Part shown: positions 32,911 to 42,383 of the stretch, one piece after another
How the letters are laid out: the number at the start of each line of letters is the position of its first letter
How positions within the stretch are numbered: the first letter of the stretch is position 1
Source: Kordiimonas lipolytica
Lineage (GTDB): Bacteria; Pseudomonadota; Alphaproteobacteria; Sphingomonadales; Kordiimonadaceae
Length of the DNA stretch: 64,000 nt
NCBI RefSeq assembly: GCF_001550065.1
Contig: NZ_LRUB01000002.1
Location: 243,925 to 307,924, forward strand
Reading direction: 5' to 3'
Notes under the pieces: model-generated
Databases searched by the model: none
What the model was told of the DNA's origin: nothing
Seen by the model: the letters and a program-made list of their open reading frames with translations, nothing else
Position numbers and translations under genes: made by a program

Positions 32911-33184
32911 ATGGTACAGCAGCTTTTTTTTGAAGATATAGCCATTGGCCAGAGCGAGTCGATCACAACAGCCGTTACGGCTGAAATGTTTGAGGCGTTT
33001 TCGGAAGTTTCCGGTGACGTTAATCCTTTGCACCTGTAAAAATTGGGGCACTGTCGTCGCAACGGTGGAAGTAACGTCTTTGGAAAAGAACCGGGTGTCT
33101 TCCAAAACCAATTGTATGGTAGGGGACAAAACAGTGGTGACGGGTGACGCATTGGTGTATGTCCCGAGCCGACCAGCCGCTTAA
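32911..33184 (+). pseudogene. MaoC-like enoyl-CoA hydratase, internal deletion
   Basis: The first 42 codons (32911-33039) read as the start of a MaoC/PhaJ-type (R)-specific hydratase, ending in GDVNPLHL and then a stop. From about 33041 a second frame gives VVATVEVTSLEKNRVSSKTN through DALVYVPSRPAA, the normal C-terminal end. Compared with a usual ~140-aa MaoC protein, about 50 residues in the middle (from after NPLHL to before the GDTV segment) are missing and the frame is shifted by one. GGAGG still precedes the ATG. It is almost certainly inactive unless the assembly is wrong. It sits directly upstream of ribF. Confidence 0.85.
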
Positions 33185-33253
33185 ATTGCGGCAACTGAAC
33201 AACCGGGCCCCAGAAAACACAGCGGTCGGGTAGCAACGAGGATGGTTCACACC

Positions 33254-34282
33254 ATGCGCCTTCTGAGGCACATCAATGAGGTTGGCGCCGAGCATCGCGG
33301 CAATGTTGTTGCGCTCGGCAATTTCGACGGCTTCCACCGGGGGCACCAGGTGGTCATCGGTGAAGCAGGGCGTCTGGCACGTGAGATGAAGCTGGGCCTT
33401 ACGGTGGTGGTGACAGAACCTCACCCGGTCAGCTTTTTTGCTCCCAAGGCGCCGCCGTTTCGCCTGACCCCATTTCGTGAGCGGGCACAGCTTTTAGAAC
33501 AGTTTGGCGTTGACCAACTTCTGGTTCTGCCTTTTGACAAGTCTCTGGCCGGCATGCCTGCCCAGGATTTTGTTACTGAAATTCTCCTGAAGGGCCTTGA
33601 TACCAAACATGTGTTCGTGGGCTATGACTACCGTTTCGGCAAGGGGCGCGGAGGCGGCACGGATGTGCTGGCCTGGATGGGAGAAATGGAAGGCTTTGGC
33701 CTCAGTGTCATCAAGCCTGTCACAGTTGGGCTCGAAGGCTATGCCGGAGAAGTCTATAGCTCTACCCTGGTTCGGCAGGCGCTGCAGGCCGGTGAGGCAC
33801 GCAAAGCCGCCGCGCTTCTTGGGCACTGGTGGTCGATCAATGGCCGGGTAACGAAGGGCGATCAACGTGGCCGTACCATTGGATTTCCGACAGCCAATGT
33901 AGAGTTGGGGGAGAGCCTTCAGCCGAAATTGGGCGTCTACGCCGTGCGGGTGCATATCGAAGGCGATGATCGGGTAATCCACGGTGTTGCCAATGTCGGA
34001 AAACGGCCGACTTTCGATAAACGTGATGTCCTTCTTGAAGTGCATATGTTTGACTTCGATGAAACCTTGTACGGCAAGCATTTGCGTGTCGAACTGGTCG
34101 CTTTCCTGCGTCCGGAACAGAAGTTCGAGGGGATTGAGGCGCTCAAGAATCAGATACACCGGGACAGCCGTGTGGCGAGGATTGTCCTGGCAGAGCCCGA
34201 AAATGCCCGTGACCGCCTTGAGGCGCCAACACTTGATCGCTATCTCAACCTCTTTCCAGAGCCACATATCCGTGCCCGTTAG
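33254..34282 (+). CDS. ribF: Bifunctional riboflavin kinase/FAD synthetase
   Basis: A 342-aa two-domain enzyme. The N-terminal FAD synthetase (nucleotidyltransferase) domain has VVALGNFDGFHRGHQ with the HxGH-type motif and the later VGYDYRFGKGRGG. The C-terminal riboflavin kinase domain has GRTIGFPTANVE and VYAVRVHI. It makes FMN from riboflavin and then FAD. ATG at 33254 matches the usual MR-x-x-RH start of the family; another ATG at 33242 lies directly on a GAGG. It is followed 36 bases later by terC. Confidence 0.93.
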   Translation: MRLLRHINEVGAEHRGNVVALGNFDGFHRGHQVVIGEAGRLAREMKLGLTVVVTEPHPVSFFAPKAPPFRLTPFRERAQLLEQFGVDQLLVLPFDKSLAGMPAQDFVTEILLKGLDTKHVFVGYDYRFGKGRGGGTDVLAWMGEMEGFGLSVIKPVTVGLEGYAGEVYSSTLVRQALQAGEARKAAALLGHWWSINGRVTKGDQRGRTIGFPTANVELGESLQPKLGVYAVRVHIEGDDRVIHGVANVGKRPTFDKRDVLLEVHMFDFDETLYGKHLRVELVAFLRPEQKFEGIEALKNQIHRDSRVARIVLAEPENARDRLEAPTLDRYLNLFPEPHIRAR

Positions 34283-34318
34283 GGGTTTTGAAGCGCACAA
34301 ATTCATACGGGGGACGCA

Positions 34319-35041
34319 ATGGAACTTCTACTTGATTATCACATTTGGGTCAGCTTTCTGACACTGACATCGCTCGAAATCATTCTGGGCATCGACAATG
34401 TGGTCTTCATTGCGTTGCTGGTAGGGCATTTGCCGGAAGGTCAGAGGAAACGGGCCCGCATGATTGGCCTGACACTGGCGCTCCTGATGCGAATTCTGCT
34501 TCTCCTGGGTGTTGCCTGGATTATCAGCCTGCAGACACCCTGGCTGACGCTCTTTGGCCAGGAGTTTTCCGGTAAGGATATCCTGATGCTCCTTGGGGGT
34601 GGATTCCTGCTCTATAAAGGCACCAACAGTATTCACGACGAAGTAACGGGGGACTATAAGGCAGAGATCAAAGCCGCTACAGGCGGTATGGCTGCAGTGA
34701 TTGCGCAGGTGGTGTTCATCGATATAATTTTTAGTTTCGATTCCGTAATGACTGCTGTGGGCATGACAAAAGTCATCCCAGTCATCATTGCTGCCATGAC
34801 CATCGCCATGCTGGTGATGATGTTCTCAAGCGGCTATATCGCCAGCTTCATCGAGCGTTTCCCTACGCTCAAGATTCTGGCGCTTAGCTTTATCATGCTC
34901 ATTGGTGTGTTCCTTGTGGCGGAAGGGCTCGGCTTCCATGTGCCCAAAGGTTACATTTACTTCGCGATGGCCTATTCCCTGGGTGTTGAATGCCTCAACC
35001 TTCTCAGGCGCCGCCGCAAGCTGGCAAAGCAAGAAAGCTAG
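34319..35041 (+). CDS. TerC family integral membrane protein
   Basis: A 240-aa protein with about seven transmembrane helices. The family hallmarks are LTSLEIILGIDNVVFIALL near the N-terminus and VVFIDIIFSFDSVMTAVGMT in the middle, each with acidic residues inside the membrane. TerC proteins are linked to tellurite resistance and to manganese or other metal export. There are no other ter genes here, so a metal-homeostasis role is more likely. GGGGGA precedes the start. Confidence 0.93.
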   Translation: MELLLDYHIWVSFLTLTSLEIILGIDNVVFIALLVGHLPEGQRKRARMIGLTLALLMRILLLLGVAWIISLQTPWLTLFGQEFSGKDILMLLGGGFLLYKGTNSIHDEVTGDYKAEIKAATGGMAAVIAQVVFIDIIFSFDSVMTAVGMTKVIPVIIAAMTIAMLVMMFSSGYIASFIERFPTLKILALSFIMLIGVFLVAEGLGFHVPKGYIYFAMAYSLGVECLNLLRRRRKLAKQES

Positions 35042-35064
35042 TTCAAACCGCAAATGCAAAAGTG

Positions 35065-35097
35065 GAAGCCTGGTGCCGGAAGGGGCCGGGCTTCTTT
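35065..35097 (+). terminator. Probable terminator after terC
   Basis: GAAGCC (35065-35070) pairs with GGCTTC (35089-35094) around a GC-rich interior, followed by TTTG. It lies 24 bases after the terC stop. Confidence 0.5.
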
Positions 35098-35187
35098 GTG
35101 CCTGTGGTTCACAGAGGCCTCCTGTTTCCGTTTCTATTCAAAAGCGCCGCCCTCTTGGCGGCTTGACCAGGATCAGGGAGAGCGGAA

Positions 35188-36444
35188 ATGATTATCACCT
35201 TCAATGGCGAAGATGCGGTACCAGCCTACGGCCCAGGGACAGAGGGCAACCCACCAACAGCTGCCCAAAGTCGGACCAATGTTGTCAACGCGGTCAATAC
35301 GGCGATCAGCAACCGGATCAAGGCGGTGGGCGATGTCGCGAACGTCCAGGTGATTGATGTTTTCGGTGACCTGAAAGGGGCCGAGCTCCTGAACAGGGGG
35401 GAGCCGGAGCAACTGATATTCACGCAGTTGAATTATTTTTTCCGCGCCTCGACAGATGTGTCAGGACTTGCGCCTTTGCAGGGCGTTGAAGGATTGGCCG
35501 ATGGTGGCCGTCGCAGGTCGATTGGACTGACTTCGTCGAGCTTGCAGCGAAGCCAGCTGACTTTTGCCGACTTCAATACAATCATTGAGATTGGCACTTT
35601 CTATTCGGTGGCCCGCCGTGGTGCCAGCCACAAGAAATACGGTACTCGGATTGTGGGTTTCTATTTCAAGGGCACGAACAATGACGGCCAGTTACTGCGA
35701 CTGTATCTGCCCGATGATTGCGGCCGTATGAGGCCCATTCAGCAGCTGGTTGACCCAACAGTTGAGGATATTGAGGGTGAACTGGTGGGGATCAATACAG
35801 GCAGCGACTATCAGGTTGGTATCTTTAAAACGCCGCTATCTCTCAAGCTTCGCGATGGGCTCGATATCTGGCGCAACATTATCAATATCGGCGCGACAAG
35901 CTTCTCAGGTGATTCCAGCAAATATCTGGACAGCTTCGGCATGGTCACCAGCTTGACCCCTACGGGCAACTACATCGATGCCGGGTCAACGAGCGAAGTG
36001 ATCTTTGCCTTGGACTTCGAGCTTGTGGATCGAGACGGGGAGGGCCCTTTTGGGACTTACGAAATGGATTTCCAGTCCTCCAACACAAACAGGAATCTTC
36101 TGGTGGACCAGCAGGGCAAGGAACGCACCTGGAGCATTCCGTCCGTGTCCGCGCTGGATGTCGAAATCGGAAGCCCTTTTTCGCAAAAAACAACCCATAC
36201 CCGTACGCGCCAGCAGGAGTCCTCGGGCCAGAAGCAGATTCTGGAGAAACTGATCCAGAACCTGCCCGCCAAATATTACAAGCTCGTCAACTTTACCGGC
36301 ACGGAAGTGGGTAGTGTTGATGCTGCAATCTGGGTGACAGACAACCTAGACCGCAAAACCAAGATCACGGTGCCTCTTGGTAAGAAGCTGCTGCTTGTTG
36401 AAGAAGAGGTCGAAGTGGTACAGGCCATTATTGATGCCATCTAG
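35188..36444 (+). CDS. Unrecognised 418-aa protein
   Basis: A 418-aa protein that I cannot place in a family. It has no signal peptide or membrane helix. The body is beta-rich with many short Gly/Asn/Asp turns. Charged segments include RRRSIGLTSSSLQRSQLTF and HTRTRQQESSGQKQILEKLIQNLP, the latter a probable amphipathic helix around residues 333-362. The C-terminus (TKITVPLGKKLLLVEEEVEVV) looks like a final beta strand pair. It has a good GGGAGAG Shine-Dalgarno and stands alone between terC and the receiver proteins. Codon use looks like that of its neighbours, so recent transfer is not evident. Confidence 0.75.
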   Translation: MIITFNGEDAVPAYGPGTEGNPPTAAQSRTNVVNAVNTAISNRIKAVGDVANVQVIDVFGDLKGAELLNRGEPEQLIFTQLNYFFRASTDVSGLAPLQGVEGLADGGRRRSIGLTSSSLQRSQLTFADFNTIIEIGTFYSVARRGASHKKYGTRIVGFYFKGTNNDGQLLRLYLPDDCGRMRPIQQLVDPTVEDIEGELVGINTGSDYQVGIFKTPLSLKLRDGLDIWRNIINIGATSFSGDSSKYLDSFGMVTSLTPTGNYIDAGSTSEVIFALDFELVDRDGEGPFGTYEMDFQSSNTNRNLLVDQQGKERTWSIPSVSALDVEIGSPFSQKTTHTRTRQQESSGQKQILEKLIQNLPAKYYKLVNFTGTEVGSVDAAIWVTDNLDRKTKITVPLGKKLLLVEEEVEVVQAIIDAI

Positions 36445-36463
36445 CGCCGGGGTGCCCGCGCTA
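36442..36463. terminator. Short palindromic hairpin at the gene end
   Basis: TAGCGC and GCGCTA (36442-36447 and 36458-36463) enclose a 10-base loop and include the stop codon of the 418-aa protein. There is no strong T-run, so termination is uncertain. Confidence 0.35.
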
Positions 36464-36547
36464 TTTGGTGGTGCTGTTCAACGTGATTAACGCACCTTTA
36501 ATCATGGCACCTTAGGCTGGTCGTGAAACCACTTTGGAGGTGACGCG

Positions 36548-37093
36548 ATTAGCGGTCCAATAGACAGTCTGGCCAATCTTCATGTCTTAATGGCGCTTGG
36601 GAACGCTCAAGCGGCTGCAAGCCTGAAAGATATCCTGCTCAGGCGGCGGGTGGGCGTCTTTACGCCCGCCAATAACCGCGACGCGGTGGAGATGATGCTG
36701 GATCATAGCTATAATATGCTGGTGATCGACGAGCATTTCCCTGACCTGGGGGGCATAGATTTCTGCCGGTTCCTCCGCCTGACCAACAGCCCGATGGCTG
36801 TGGCGCCGGTTATTTTCGGCATTCATGAGCCGAACCAGAAAAAGGTGATTGCGGCTCGGGATGCCGGAGCCACCAAGATTGCAGTGATGCCATTCTCCGG
36901 CGCTAGCCTGATCAAGGCAATGGAGGATGCGGCAAATGATCCGCGTCCCATTATCCAGGACACCAGCTATAATGGGCCGGATCGCCGGACCCGGAGTGTG
37001 CCACCCCCAGGTGGTGTTGACCGTCGCTCGAAAACGCCGACTTCAATCGACCGGGCCACCCAAATGAAGATTCTCCGTGGCGTGAAGAGCTGA
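36548..37093 (+). CDS. Degenerate receiver protein 1, probable AUU start
   Basis: A receiver-domain protein of 181 aa if translation begins at ATT 36548. A strong GGAGG (36536-36540) lies 7 bases before that codon, and the N-terminal length then equals that of its paralogue at 37.2 kb. The first ATG (36590) would cut off strand 1 and has no Shine-Dalgarno. The phospho-acceptor Asp61 (VIDEHFPDLGG) is present. The acidic pair at strand 1 is missing (VLMALGN), the switch Thr is replaced and the strand-5 Lys is Met (VMPF). A YNGPDRR motif and a second VDRRSK lie in the C-terminal tail. Confidence 0.8.
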   Translation: MSGPIDSLANLHVLMALGNAQAAASLKDILLRRRVGVFTPANNRDAVEMMLDHSYNMLVIDEHFPDLGGIDFCRFLRLTNSPMAVAPVIFGIHEPNQKKVIAARDAGATKIAVMPFSGASLIKAMEDAANDPRPIIQDTSYNGPDRRTRSVPPPGGVDRRSKTPTSIDRATQMKILRGVKS

Positions 37094-37200
37094 TCCCGGC
37101 AAGTCCATTAATGAAAATTATAAGCCGCGCTTGAGTTAGCTGCCTGCGTCTTATATGACGAAAGACGTCAAACATATAAGTCTGTCTGGGAGGGCCGCGC

Positions 37201-37734
37201 GTGAGGCTGGGCGAGAAATCCGATCTTCGAGTGCTGATCGCTATGGCCAATGGCCAGGCTGCCATTGGTGCGCGGGCTGTGTTCAAGGAACAAGGGGCCA
37301 TAAGCTATCAGGTTGCTGAAAACAATCGCGATGCCATGGAAAAGATGAAAGCGGAACAGTTCAACCTTCTGCTAATTGAAGACACTTTCCCTGACATAGG
37401 CGGCATCGATTTCTGCCGTTTTATCCGCATGATGAATGCGCCAATCTCTGTTGCGCCCATCATATATGCGCTTAAGGACCCGGACCGTGAAAGCGTCCAT
37501 CAGGCGCGTGATGCAGGTGTCAACAAAATGGTGGTGATGCCTTTCACCACGGCAAGCCTGGTGAAGAATCTGGAAGATATCCTGTCGCACCCAAAGCCCT
37601 TCATTCGTGTGACAGGCTATTATGGCCCTGATCGCCGTGTGGGTGGGGGAAGCTATTCCGGGCCCGAGCGCCGGAAGAAGCAGCAAGGTGTTTTCCCGGT
37701 TGCCAACCAGAAAAAGGTCTTCAAGGGGCTTTAA
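37201..37734 (+). CDS. Degenerate receiver protein 2, Asp-to-Glu phospho site
   Basis: A 177-aa paralogue of the preceding protein, from GTG with GGGAGGG 6 bases upstream. Alignment to CheY of this window places Glu60 (LLIEDTFPDIGG) where the phospho-acceptor Asp should be, and the acidic pair (VLIAMAN), switch Thr and Lys (VMPF) are all lost. It is thus a pseudo-receiver that may be locked in an active-like state or signal without phosphorylation. The C-terminal tail has YYGPDRR and YSGPERRKK. A separate promoter is possible in the 107-base gap before it. Confidence 0.85.
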   Translation: MRLGEKSDLRVLIAMANGQAAIGARAVFKEQGAISYQVAENNRDAMEKMKAEQFNLLLIEDTFPDIGGIDFCRFIRMMNAPISVAPIIYALKDPDRESVHQARDAGVNKMVVMPFTTASLVKNLEDILSHPKPFIRVTGYYGPDRRVGGGSYSGPERRKKQQGVFPVANQKKVFKGL

Positions 37735-37959
37735 AAGACCGCCTTTCCGCTCGACACTTCCGGTCAAGATTGATAAAAGTGCGGCCATGCAAACCCACAG
37801 TAAATATGGCTGGCCTCGCGCTGGCATCATTATTCGAATTACTGGCCCGGCGCTAATAGACTAGCGACCGGGGTTTTAAGTTTACACATTTTCCAGAATT
37901 CAATTGGGTGCGACGCAATTTCAAGGCGGCCCCATTTATCAAGAGCGAGACAAACAGTC

Positions 37960-40812
37960 ATGTCTGCCGACAATAGTGAAAAGCGCGATTATCGCGATAC
38001 CGTCTTCCTGCCGAAAACAGATTTCCCCATGCGCGCGGGCCTGCCGCAGCGCGAGCCAGAGTTTCTGAAGCGCTGGGAAAAAGATGCCATCTACAAGACC
38101 CTGCGCGAGGACGCGAAGGGCCGCGACAAGTTCGTGCTGCATGATGGCCCTCCGTATGCCAATGGCAACATCCATATCGGCCACGCGATGAACAAGATCC
38201 TCAAGGACGTGATCGTCAAGTCGCAGCAGATGCAGGGCAAGGATGCCCCGTATGTGCCCGGCTGGGATTGCCACGGACTGCCGATCGAATGGAAGATCGA
38301 GGAAAAATACCGCAAGAAAAAGAAAAACAAGGACGATGTGGACCCTGTTGAGTTCCGCAAGGAATGCCGCGCCTTCGCCGACGAGTGGATCGATGTGCAG
38401 CGCGAAGAGTTCAAGCGTCTTGGCATCTTCGGCAACTGGGAAAAGCCCTACCTGACGATGGACTTTGACGCAGAAGCGCAGATCGTTGAAGAACTTCTGA
38501 AGTTTTCAACCTCTGGCGCGCTCTACCGCGGTTCCAAACCGGTGATGTGGTCGCCAGTTGAGAAAACAGCACTAGCGGAAGCTGAGGTCGAATACCACGA
38601 CCATACAAGCGTGCAGATCGATGTGGCTTTTCCATTCCTTAAAGCGACACACGAGGATCTTGAGGGTGCGCGGGTTGTTATCTGGACCACCACCCCTTGG
38701 ACCATCCCGGCAAACCGTGCTGTCTGCTATGGTCCCGATATCGACTATGTGGTGGTCGAAGCCACAGAAGTGGGCGAGGGCGCCCTGATGGCGGAAGGTG
38801 ACCGTGTTGTCGTTGCCGAAGCTCTGCTTCTGGATTTCGTCAAGCGTGCGGGCATTGAGAACTATCTTGTGATCAGCCACCTGAAGGGCAGCGCCTTTGA
38901 GGGCGCTATCCTCGCGCACCCATGGCGCGGTCACAAAGACGGCAACCGGGGTTATGACTTTGATGTGCCGATGCTGCCGGGCGACCATGTAACCACCGAG
39001 GCTGGTACCGGTTTCGTGCACACAGCCCCTGGCCATGGTGACGACGACTATCAGGTTGCCCATGTGAAGTTCGGTATTGAAGTGCCTTACACGGTCGACG
39101 AAAGCGGGTGCTATTATGAGCATGTTCCGCTGGTGGCAGGCGAGCATGTCTATAAGGTTGCCGAAAAGGTATGTGAGCTGCTTACTGATGCCAGCGCGCT
39201 GATGGCGAAAGGCCATCTGACGCACAGCTACCCACACAGTTGGCGCTCCAAGGCACCGCTGATTTTCCGCAATACGCCGCAATGGTTCATCTCCATGGAG
39301 AAAACGGACCTACGCGCAAAGGCGCTTCAAGGCATTGAAGATACCAACTGGTACCCTGCCATTTCCAAGAACCGCATCAGGGCCATGGTTGCGGACCGGC
39401 CTGATTGGGTAATCTCGCGCCAGCGGGCCTGGGGCGTGCCGATCACAGTCTTCGTGAACAAGGCGACCGGCGAGCTGCTACAGGACGCAGATGTCAATGC
39501 CCGCATCATTGCCGCCGTCAAGGAAGGTGGCGCGGATGCATGGGTTGCTGTACCAGCGCAGGAGTTCCTGGGCGACAAATATGACGCCGAAGATTTTGAG
39601 CAGGTGCACGATATCCTGGATGTTTGGTTCGATAGTGGTTCGACGCACGCGTTCGTCTGCGAACAGCGTGAGGAGTTGCAGAGCCCAGCGGACCTGTATT
39701 TGGAAGGGTCAGACCAGCACCGCGGTTGGTTCCAGTCGAGCCTTCTTGAAAGCTGCGGTACGCGTGGCCATGCGCCTTACAAGAATGTTCTGACCCACGG
39801 CTTCACCATGGACGGCGAAGGCCGCAAAATGTCCAAGTCGCTCGGTAACACCGTGGCGCCACAGAAAATCATCCAGCAATATGGTGCAGATATCCTGCGT
39901 CTTTGGGTGACGTCGGTGAACTATATGGAAGATGTGCGCATCGGCGACCAGATCATCCAGGGGCAGGTAGATGCCTACAGGAAGATCCGCAATACCATGC
40001 GCTATCTGCTGGGCAATCTTGACGGCTTCACGGAAGAAGAGCGGCTGCCGGCAGCCCAGATGCCAGAACTTGAGCGGTATGTGCTGCATCGCCTGGCGGA
40101 GATTGACGCCCTGATCCGGGATCGTGCGAACCATTTCGATTACAACCCGATTTTCCAGGCGCTCTATCAGTTCTGTATCGTTGAGCTCTCAAGCTTCTAT
40201 TTCGACATCCGCAAAGACGCGCTTTACTGCGATGCAGCGAACAGCAGTCGTCGCCGCGCTGTGCGCACGGTGCTGGATGAAGTCTTCATGCGTCTTACTA
40301 CCTGGTTCGCGCCGATCCTTGCCTTCACGGCCGAGGAAGTCTGGCTGTCCAGGTTCGGAGATGACGCCCAGAGCGTGCACCGTCAGATGTGGCCTGAAAC
40401 ACCAGCCGACTGGAAAAACGACGCACTGGCAGAGAAATGGACCATGATCCGCCGCTTGCGCCGTGTGGTCACTGGTGCGCTTGAACTGGACCGCCGTGAG
40501 AAACGTATCGGCTCCAGTCTGCAGGCGGATGTGGCCGTTTATGTGGCCGACCACGCTTATGTGGACGCACTGGCGGGTCTTGACCTCGGGGAGCTGATGA
40601 TCACTTCCTCAGGCCGCATCATTGAGGCAGATGCCCCAGAGGGTGCCTTTACCCTCGAGGATGTCAAAGGGGTTGCCGTGGTAACGGCGGCTGCAAGTGG
40701 TGACAAATGCGAGCGCTGCTGGGTGGTGTCCGAAGAAGTATCCGCCCACGGTGAGCTGTGCAACCGCTGTGCGGATGCTGTAGCAGGGCTTGATGCCCAG
40801 GCTGCGGGCTAA
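37960..40812 (+). CDS. ileS: Isoleucyl-tRNA synthetase
   Basis: A 950-aa class I synthetase that charges tRNA-Ile. The HIGH motif is in [18 protein letters not shown] (His72-His75), the editing (CP1) domain spans about 200-400 with [17 protein letters not shown] and [16 protein letters not shown], and the KMSKS motif is at 623-627. The C-terminal zinc finger has CERCWVV and CNRCADAV. Length and motifs are those of the bacterial eubacterial-type enzyme. It leads directly into lspA 8 bases later. Confidence 0.97.
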   Translation: MSADNSEKRDYRDTVFLPKTDFPMRAGLPQREPEFLKRWEKDAIYKTLREDAKGRDKFVLHDGPPYANGNIHIGHAMNKILKDVIVKSQQMQGKDAPYVPGWDCHGLPIEWKIEEKYRKKKKNKDDVDPVEFRKECRAFADEWIDVQREEFKRLGIFGNWEKPYLTMDFDAEAQIVEELLKFSTSGALYRGSKPVMWSPVEKTALAEAEVEYHDHTSVQIDVAFPFLKATHEDLEGARVVIWTTTPWTIPANRAVCYGPDIDYVVVEATEVGEGALMAEGDRVVVAEALLLDFVKRAGIENYLVISHLKGSAFEGAILAHPWRGHKDGNRGYDFDVPMLPGDHVTTEAGTGFVHTAPGHGDDDYQVAHVKFGIEVPYTVDESGCYYEHVPLVAGEHVYKVAEKVCELLTDASALMAKGHLTHSYPHSWRSKAPLIFRNTPQWFISMEKTDLRAKALQGIEDTNWYPAISKNRIRAMVADRPDWVISRQRAWGVPITVFVNKATGELLQDADVNARIIAAVKEGGADAWVAVPAQEFLGDKYDAEDFEQVHDILDVWFDSGSTHAFVCEQREELQSPADLYLEGSDQHRGWFQSSLLESCGTRGHAPYKNVLTHGFTMDGEGRKMSKSLGNTVAPQKIIQQYGADILRLWVTSVNYMEDVRIGDQIIQGQVDAYRKIRNTMRYLLGNLDGFTEEERLPAAQMPELERYVLHRLAEIDALIRDRANHFDYNPIFQALYQFCIVELSSFYFDIRKDALYCDAANSSRRRAVRTVLDEVFMRLTTWFAPILAFTAEEVWLSRFGDDAQSVHRQMWPETPADWKNDALAEKWTMIRRLRRVVTGALELDRREKRIGSSLQADVAVYVADHAYVDALAGLDLGELMITSSGRIIEADAPEGAFTLEDVKGVAVVTAAASGDKCERCWVVSEEVSAHGELCNRCADAVAGLDAQAAG

Positions 40813-40820
40813 TCACCCTG

Positions 40821-41354
40821 ATGGCGGGGCCATATTTCAGAAAAGGGCTTTTGGCGGCTGCGGGTTTGCTTGTGGCCGACCAGCTCTCGAAATGGTGGAT
40901 TCTCGAAGGCCTCCGTTTGCCAGAGAAAGGCAGTATTGAGCTGCTGCCTTTCCTGAATTTCTCCATGGTCTGGAACCGTGGCATTTCAATGGGTATCCCG
41001 CTTGGCGAATCCCTTGGGAGATGGGGCATCATTGTTCTGACCGGGCTAATCAGCCTGTGGGTGGCGAAATGGCTGTTTGATACGGCCAAGAAAGTGGAAG
41101 CCTGGGGGCTCGCGTTGATCCTGGGCGGCGCCATTGGCAACATCATTGACCGCTTCCTGCATGGTGCCGTGGTGGACTTTGTGCACCTGCATGCGTTGGG
41201 CTACAGCTTCTATGTTTTCAATGTGGCGGACGCGGCAATTACCATTGGTGTGGTGCTTCTGCTTATTGATGGGTTGCGGCCAGACAAGAAAGGCCCTAAA
41301 AATGCCCAAAAGGTCGGCGACAGTACGGCCGACCACAAAGGAGAGAGTTCATGA
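40821..41354 (+). CDS. lspA: Lipoprotein signal peptidase II
   Basis: A 177-aa membrane aspartyl protease with four transmembrane helices. The two catalytic regions are GGAIGNIIDRFLHGAVVDFV and FYVFNVADAAITIG. It removes the signal peptide from diacylglyceryl-prolipoproteins. The next gene, itself a lipoprotein, overlaps it by 4 bases. The ileS-lspA order is conserved in many proteobacteria. Confidence 0.96.
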   Translation: MAGPYFRKGLLAAAGLLVADQLSKWWILEGLRLPEKGSIELLPFLNFSMVWNRGISMGIPLGESLGRWGIIVLTGLISLWVAKWLFDTAKKVEAWGLALILGGAIGNIIDRFLHGAVVDFVHLHALGYSFYVFNVADAAITIGVVLLLIDGLRPDKKGPKNAQKVGDSTADHKGESS

Positions 41355-41776
41355 ACCTCAAGTCTGTTTTGTTTATCGGTGCGGCTGCCCTGACGCTTGC
41401 GGCATGCGGTGGCGGTAAAAACAGCCCCGACGAGTTTGAAGTTGTCAGCCGTGCGCCGCTTGTGGTGCCGCCGGAAGCAGACCTGTCGCCGCCACGTCCG
41501 GGTGAGCCGAACGCTCAGACGATTGATGCCAGCGGCCAGGCTTACGAAGCGCTGTTCCCAGGTAAGAAATTCAAGCGGTCTGAGCCAAAGTCTGACTCTG
41601 AGCGTGATCTCTTGTCCCGCGTTGGCCCAAGCGAGCCGGACGTGCGCTCCAATGTTGGCCAGAAGGACCTGGCTGTCGTGAAGAAAACTCTCCTGCTGGC
41701 GGATATTCTTGACGCCGAAGAGCGTGAGTTCCGGACCGACAATGTGTCTGTACGCCGGGTGTCTTCTGGCAGCTGA
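41351..41776 (+). CDS. DUF3035 lipoprotein
   Basis: A 141-aa lipoprotein with the lipobox LTLAACGGG at the N-terminus, so it should be processed by the LspA encoded just upstream. The mature start (SPDEFEVVSRAPLVVPPEADLSPPRPG) is the DUF3035 hallmark; the family is almost confined to alphaproteobacteria and follows ileS-lspA there. A role in outer-membrane or peptidoglycan assembly has been suggested for neighbours but is unproven. A strong terminator follows. Confidence 0.92.
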   Translation: MNLKSVLFIGAAALTLAACGGGKNSPDEFEVVSRAPLVVPPEADLSPPRPGEPNAQTIDASGQAYEALFPGKKFKRSEPKSDSERDLLSRVGPSEPDVRSNVGQKDLAVVKKTLLLADILDAEEREFRTDNVSVRRVSSGS

Positions 41777-41798
41777 AACTAGCGCTATAGAGTATGGG

Positions 41799-41829
41799 AA
41801 AGCCGCAGGCGTTGATGCTGCGGCTTTTT
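41799..41829 (+). terminator. Intrinsic terminator of ileS-lspA-DUF3035
   Basis: AAAGCCGCAG and CTGCGGCTTT form a 10-bp stem with a 9-base loop followed by seven Ts. Confidence 0.9.
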
Positions 41830-41943
41830 TTGTGCCTGCTCTCCTGGCTGAACGCCTCGTCCATCCTCAACCAAAATGCTATGCGCATTTGGCACGCCCG
41901 TTGCTTATAGAATCGCGCCGGTTGCGTTACGAGGACAAGTGAT

Positions 41944-42378
41944 ATGGACATCGCAAAAACAGACGCCAGTACGCAACATACTGAATCTTTTGGAAGAACC
42001 GGAACCAAGACGGGGGTCATGGATACAGTTCGAGATTTTCGCGCTCTCATGGAGCAGTTCGACGGGACGGGTGAGACGCGCATTATTGCCCACCAGAGGA
42101 ACGGTATTGCCGAGTTGGGCGTGGTTGGGTGGGCAATGCGTGCCCTAGAACTTGACGCCTATATGGTCGCCAAGAAGGACCTTCTGGAAGAAGAAGGCCT
42201 GACCGTTGATGACCTCTATGAAATGAAAGCATCCGAGCGCGCCGTTTTTGAAGCTCGTGTTATCAACAGTATGCGCAAGGAAGACATGGCGCAGGCGGTC
42301 AGGGCGTATGAAGAGCTCGAGCTGGAGCGGAAAAAGCAGAATATGTACAGGGTGGTTACAATTCCGGATCCGGAGTAG
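41944..42378 (+). CDS. Small tandem paralogue A, unknown function
   Basis: A 144-aa cytoplasmic, helical protein. It shares with its downstream neighbour a core pattern: a FDGTGETR/FDAAGKAR start, a central W-A/M-L/R helix, then LLEEEGLTVDDLYEMKASERAVFEARV. Identity is low but the length and order match, so this looks like an old duplication. GAGG precedes the ATG. The N-terminal ~40 residues are Thr/Gly-rich and probably flexible. No domain recognised. Confidence 0.75.
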   Translation: MDIAKTDASTQHTESFGRTGTKTGVMDTVRDFRALMEQFDGTGETRIIAHQRNGIAELGVVGWAMRALELDAYMVAKKDLLEEEGLTVDDLYEMKASERAVFEARVINSMRKEDMAQAVRAYEELELERKKQNMYRVVTIPDPE

Positions 42379-42383
42379 GCCCC

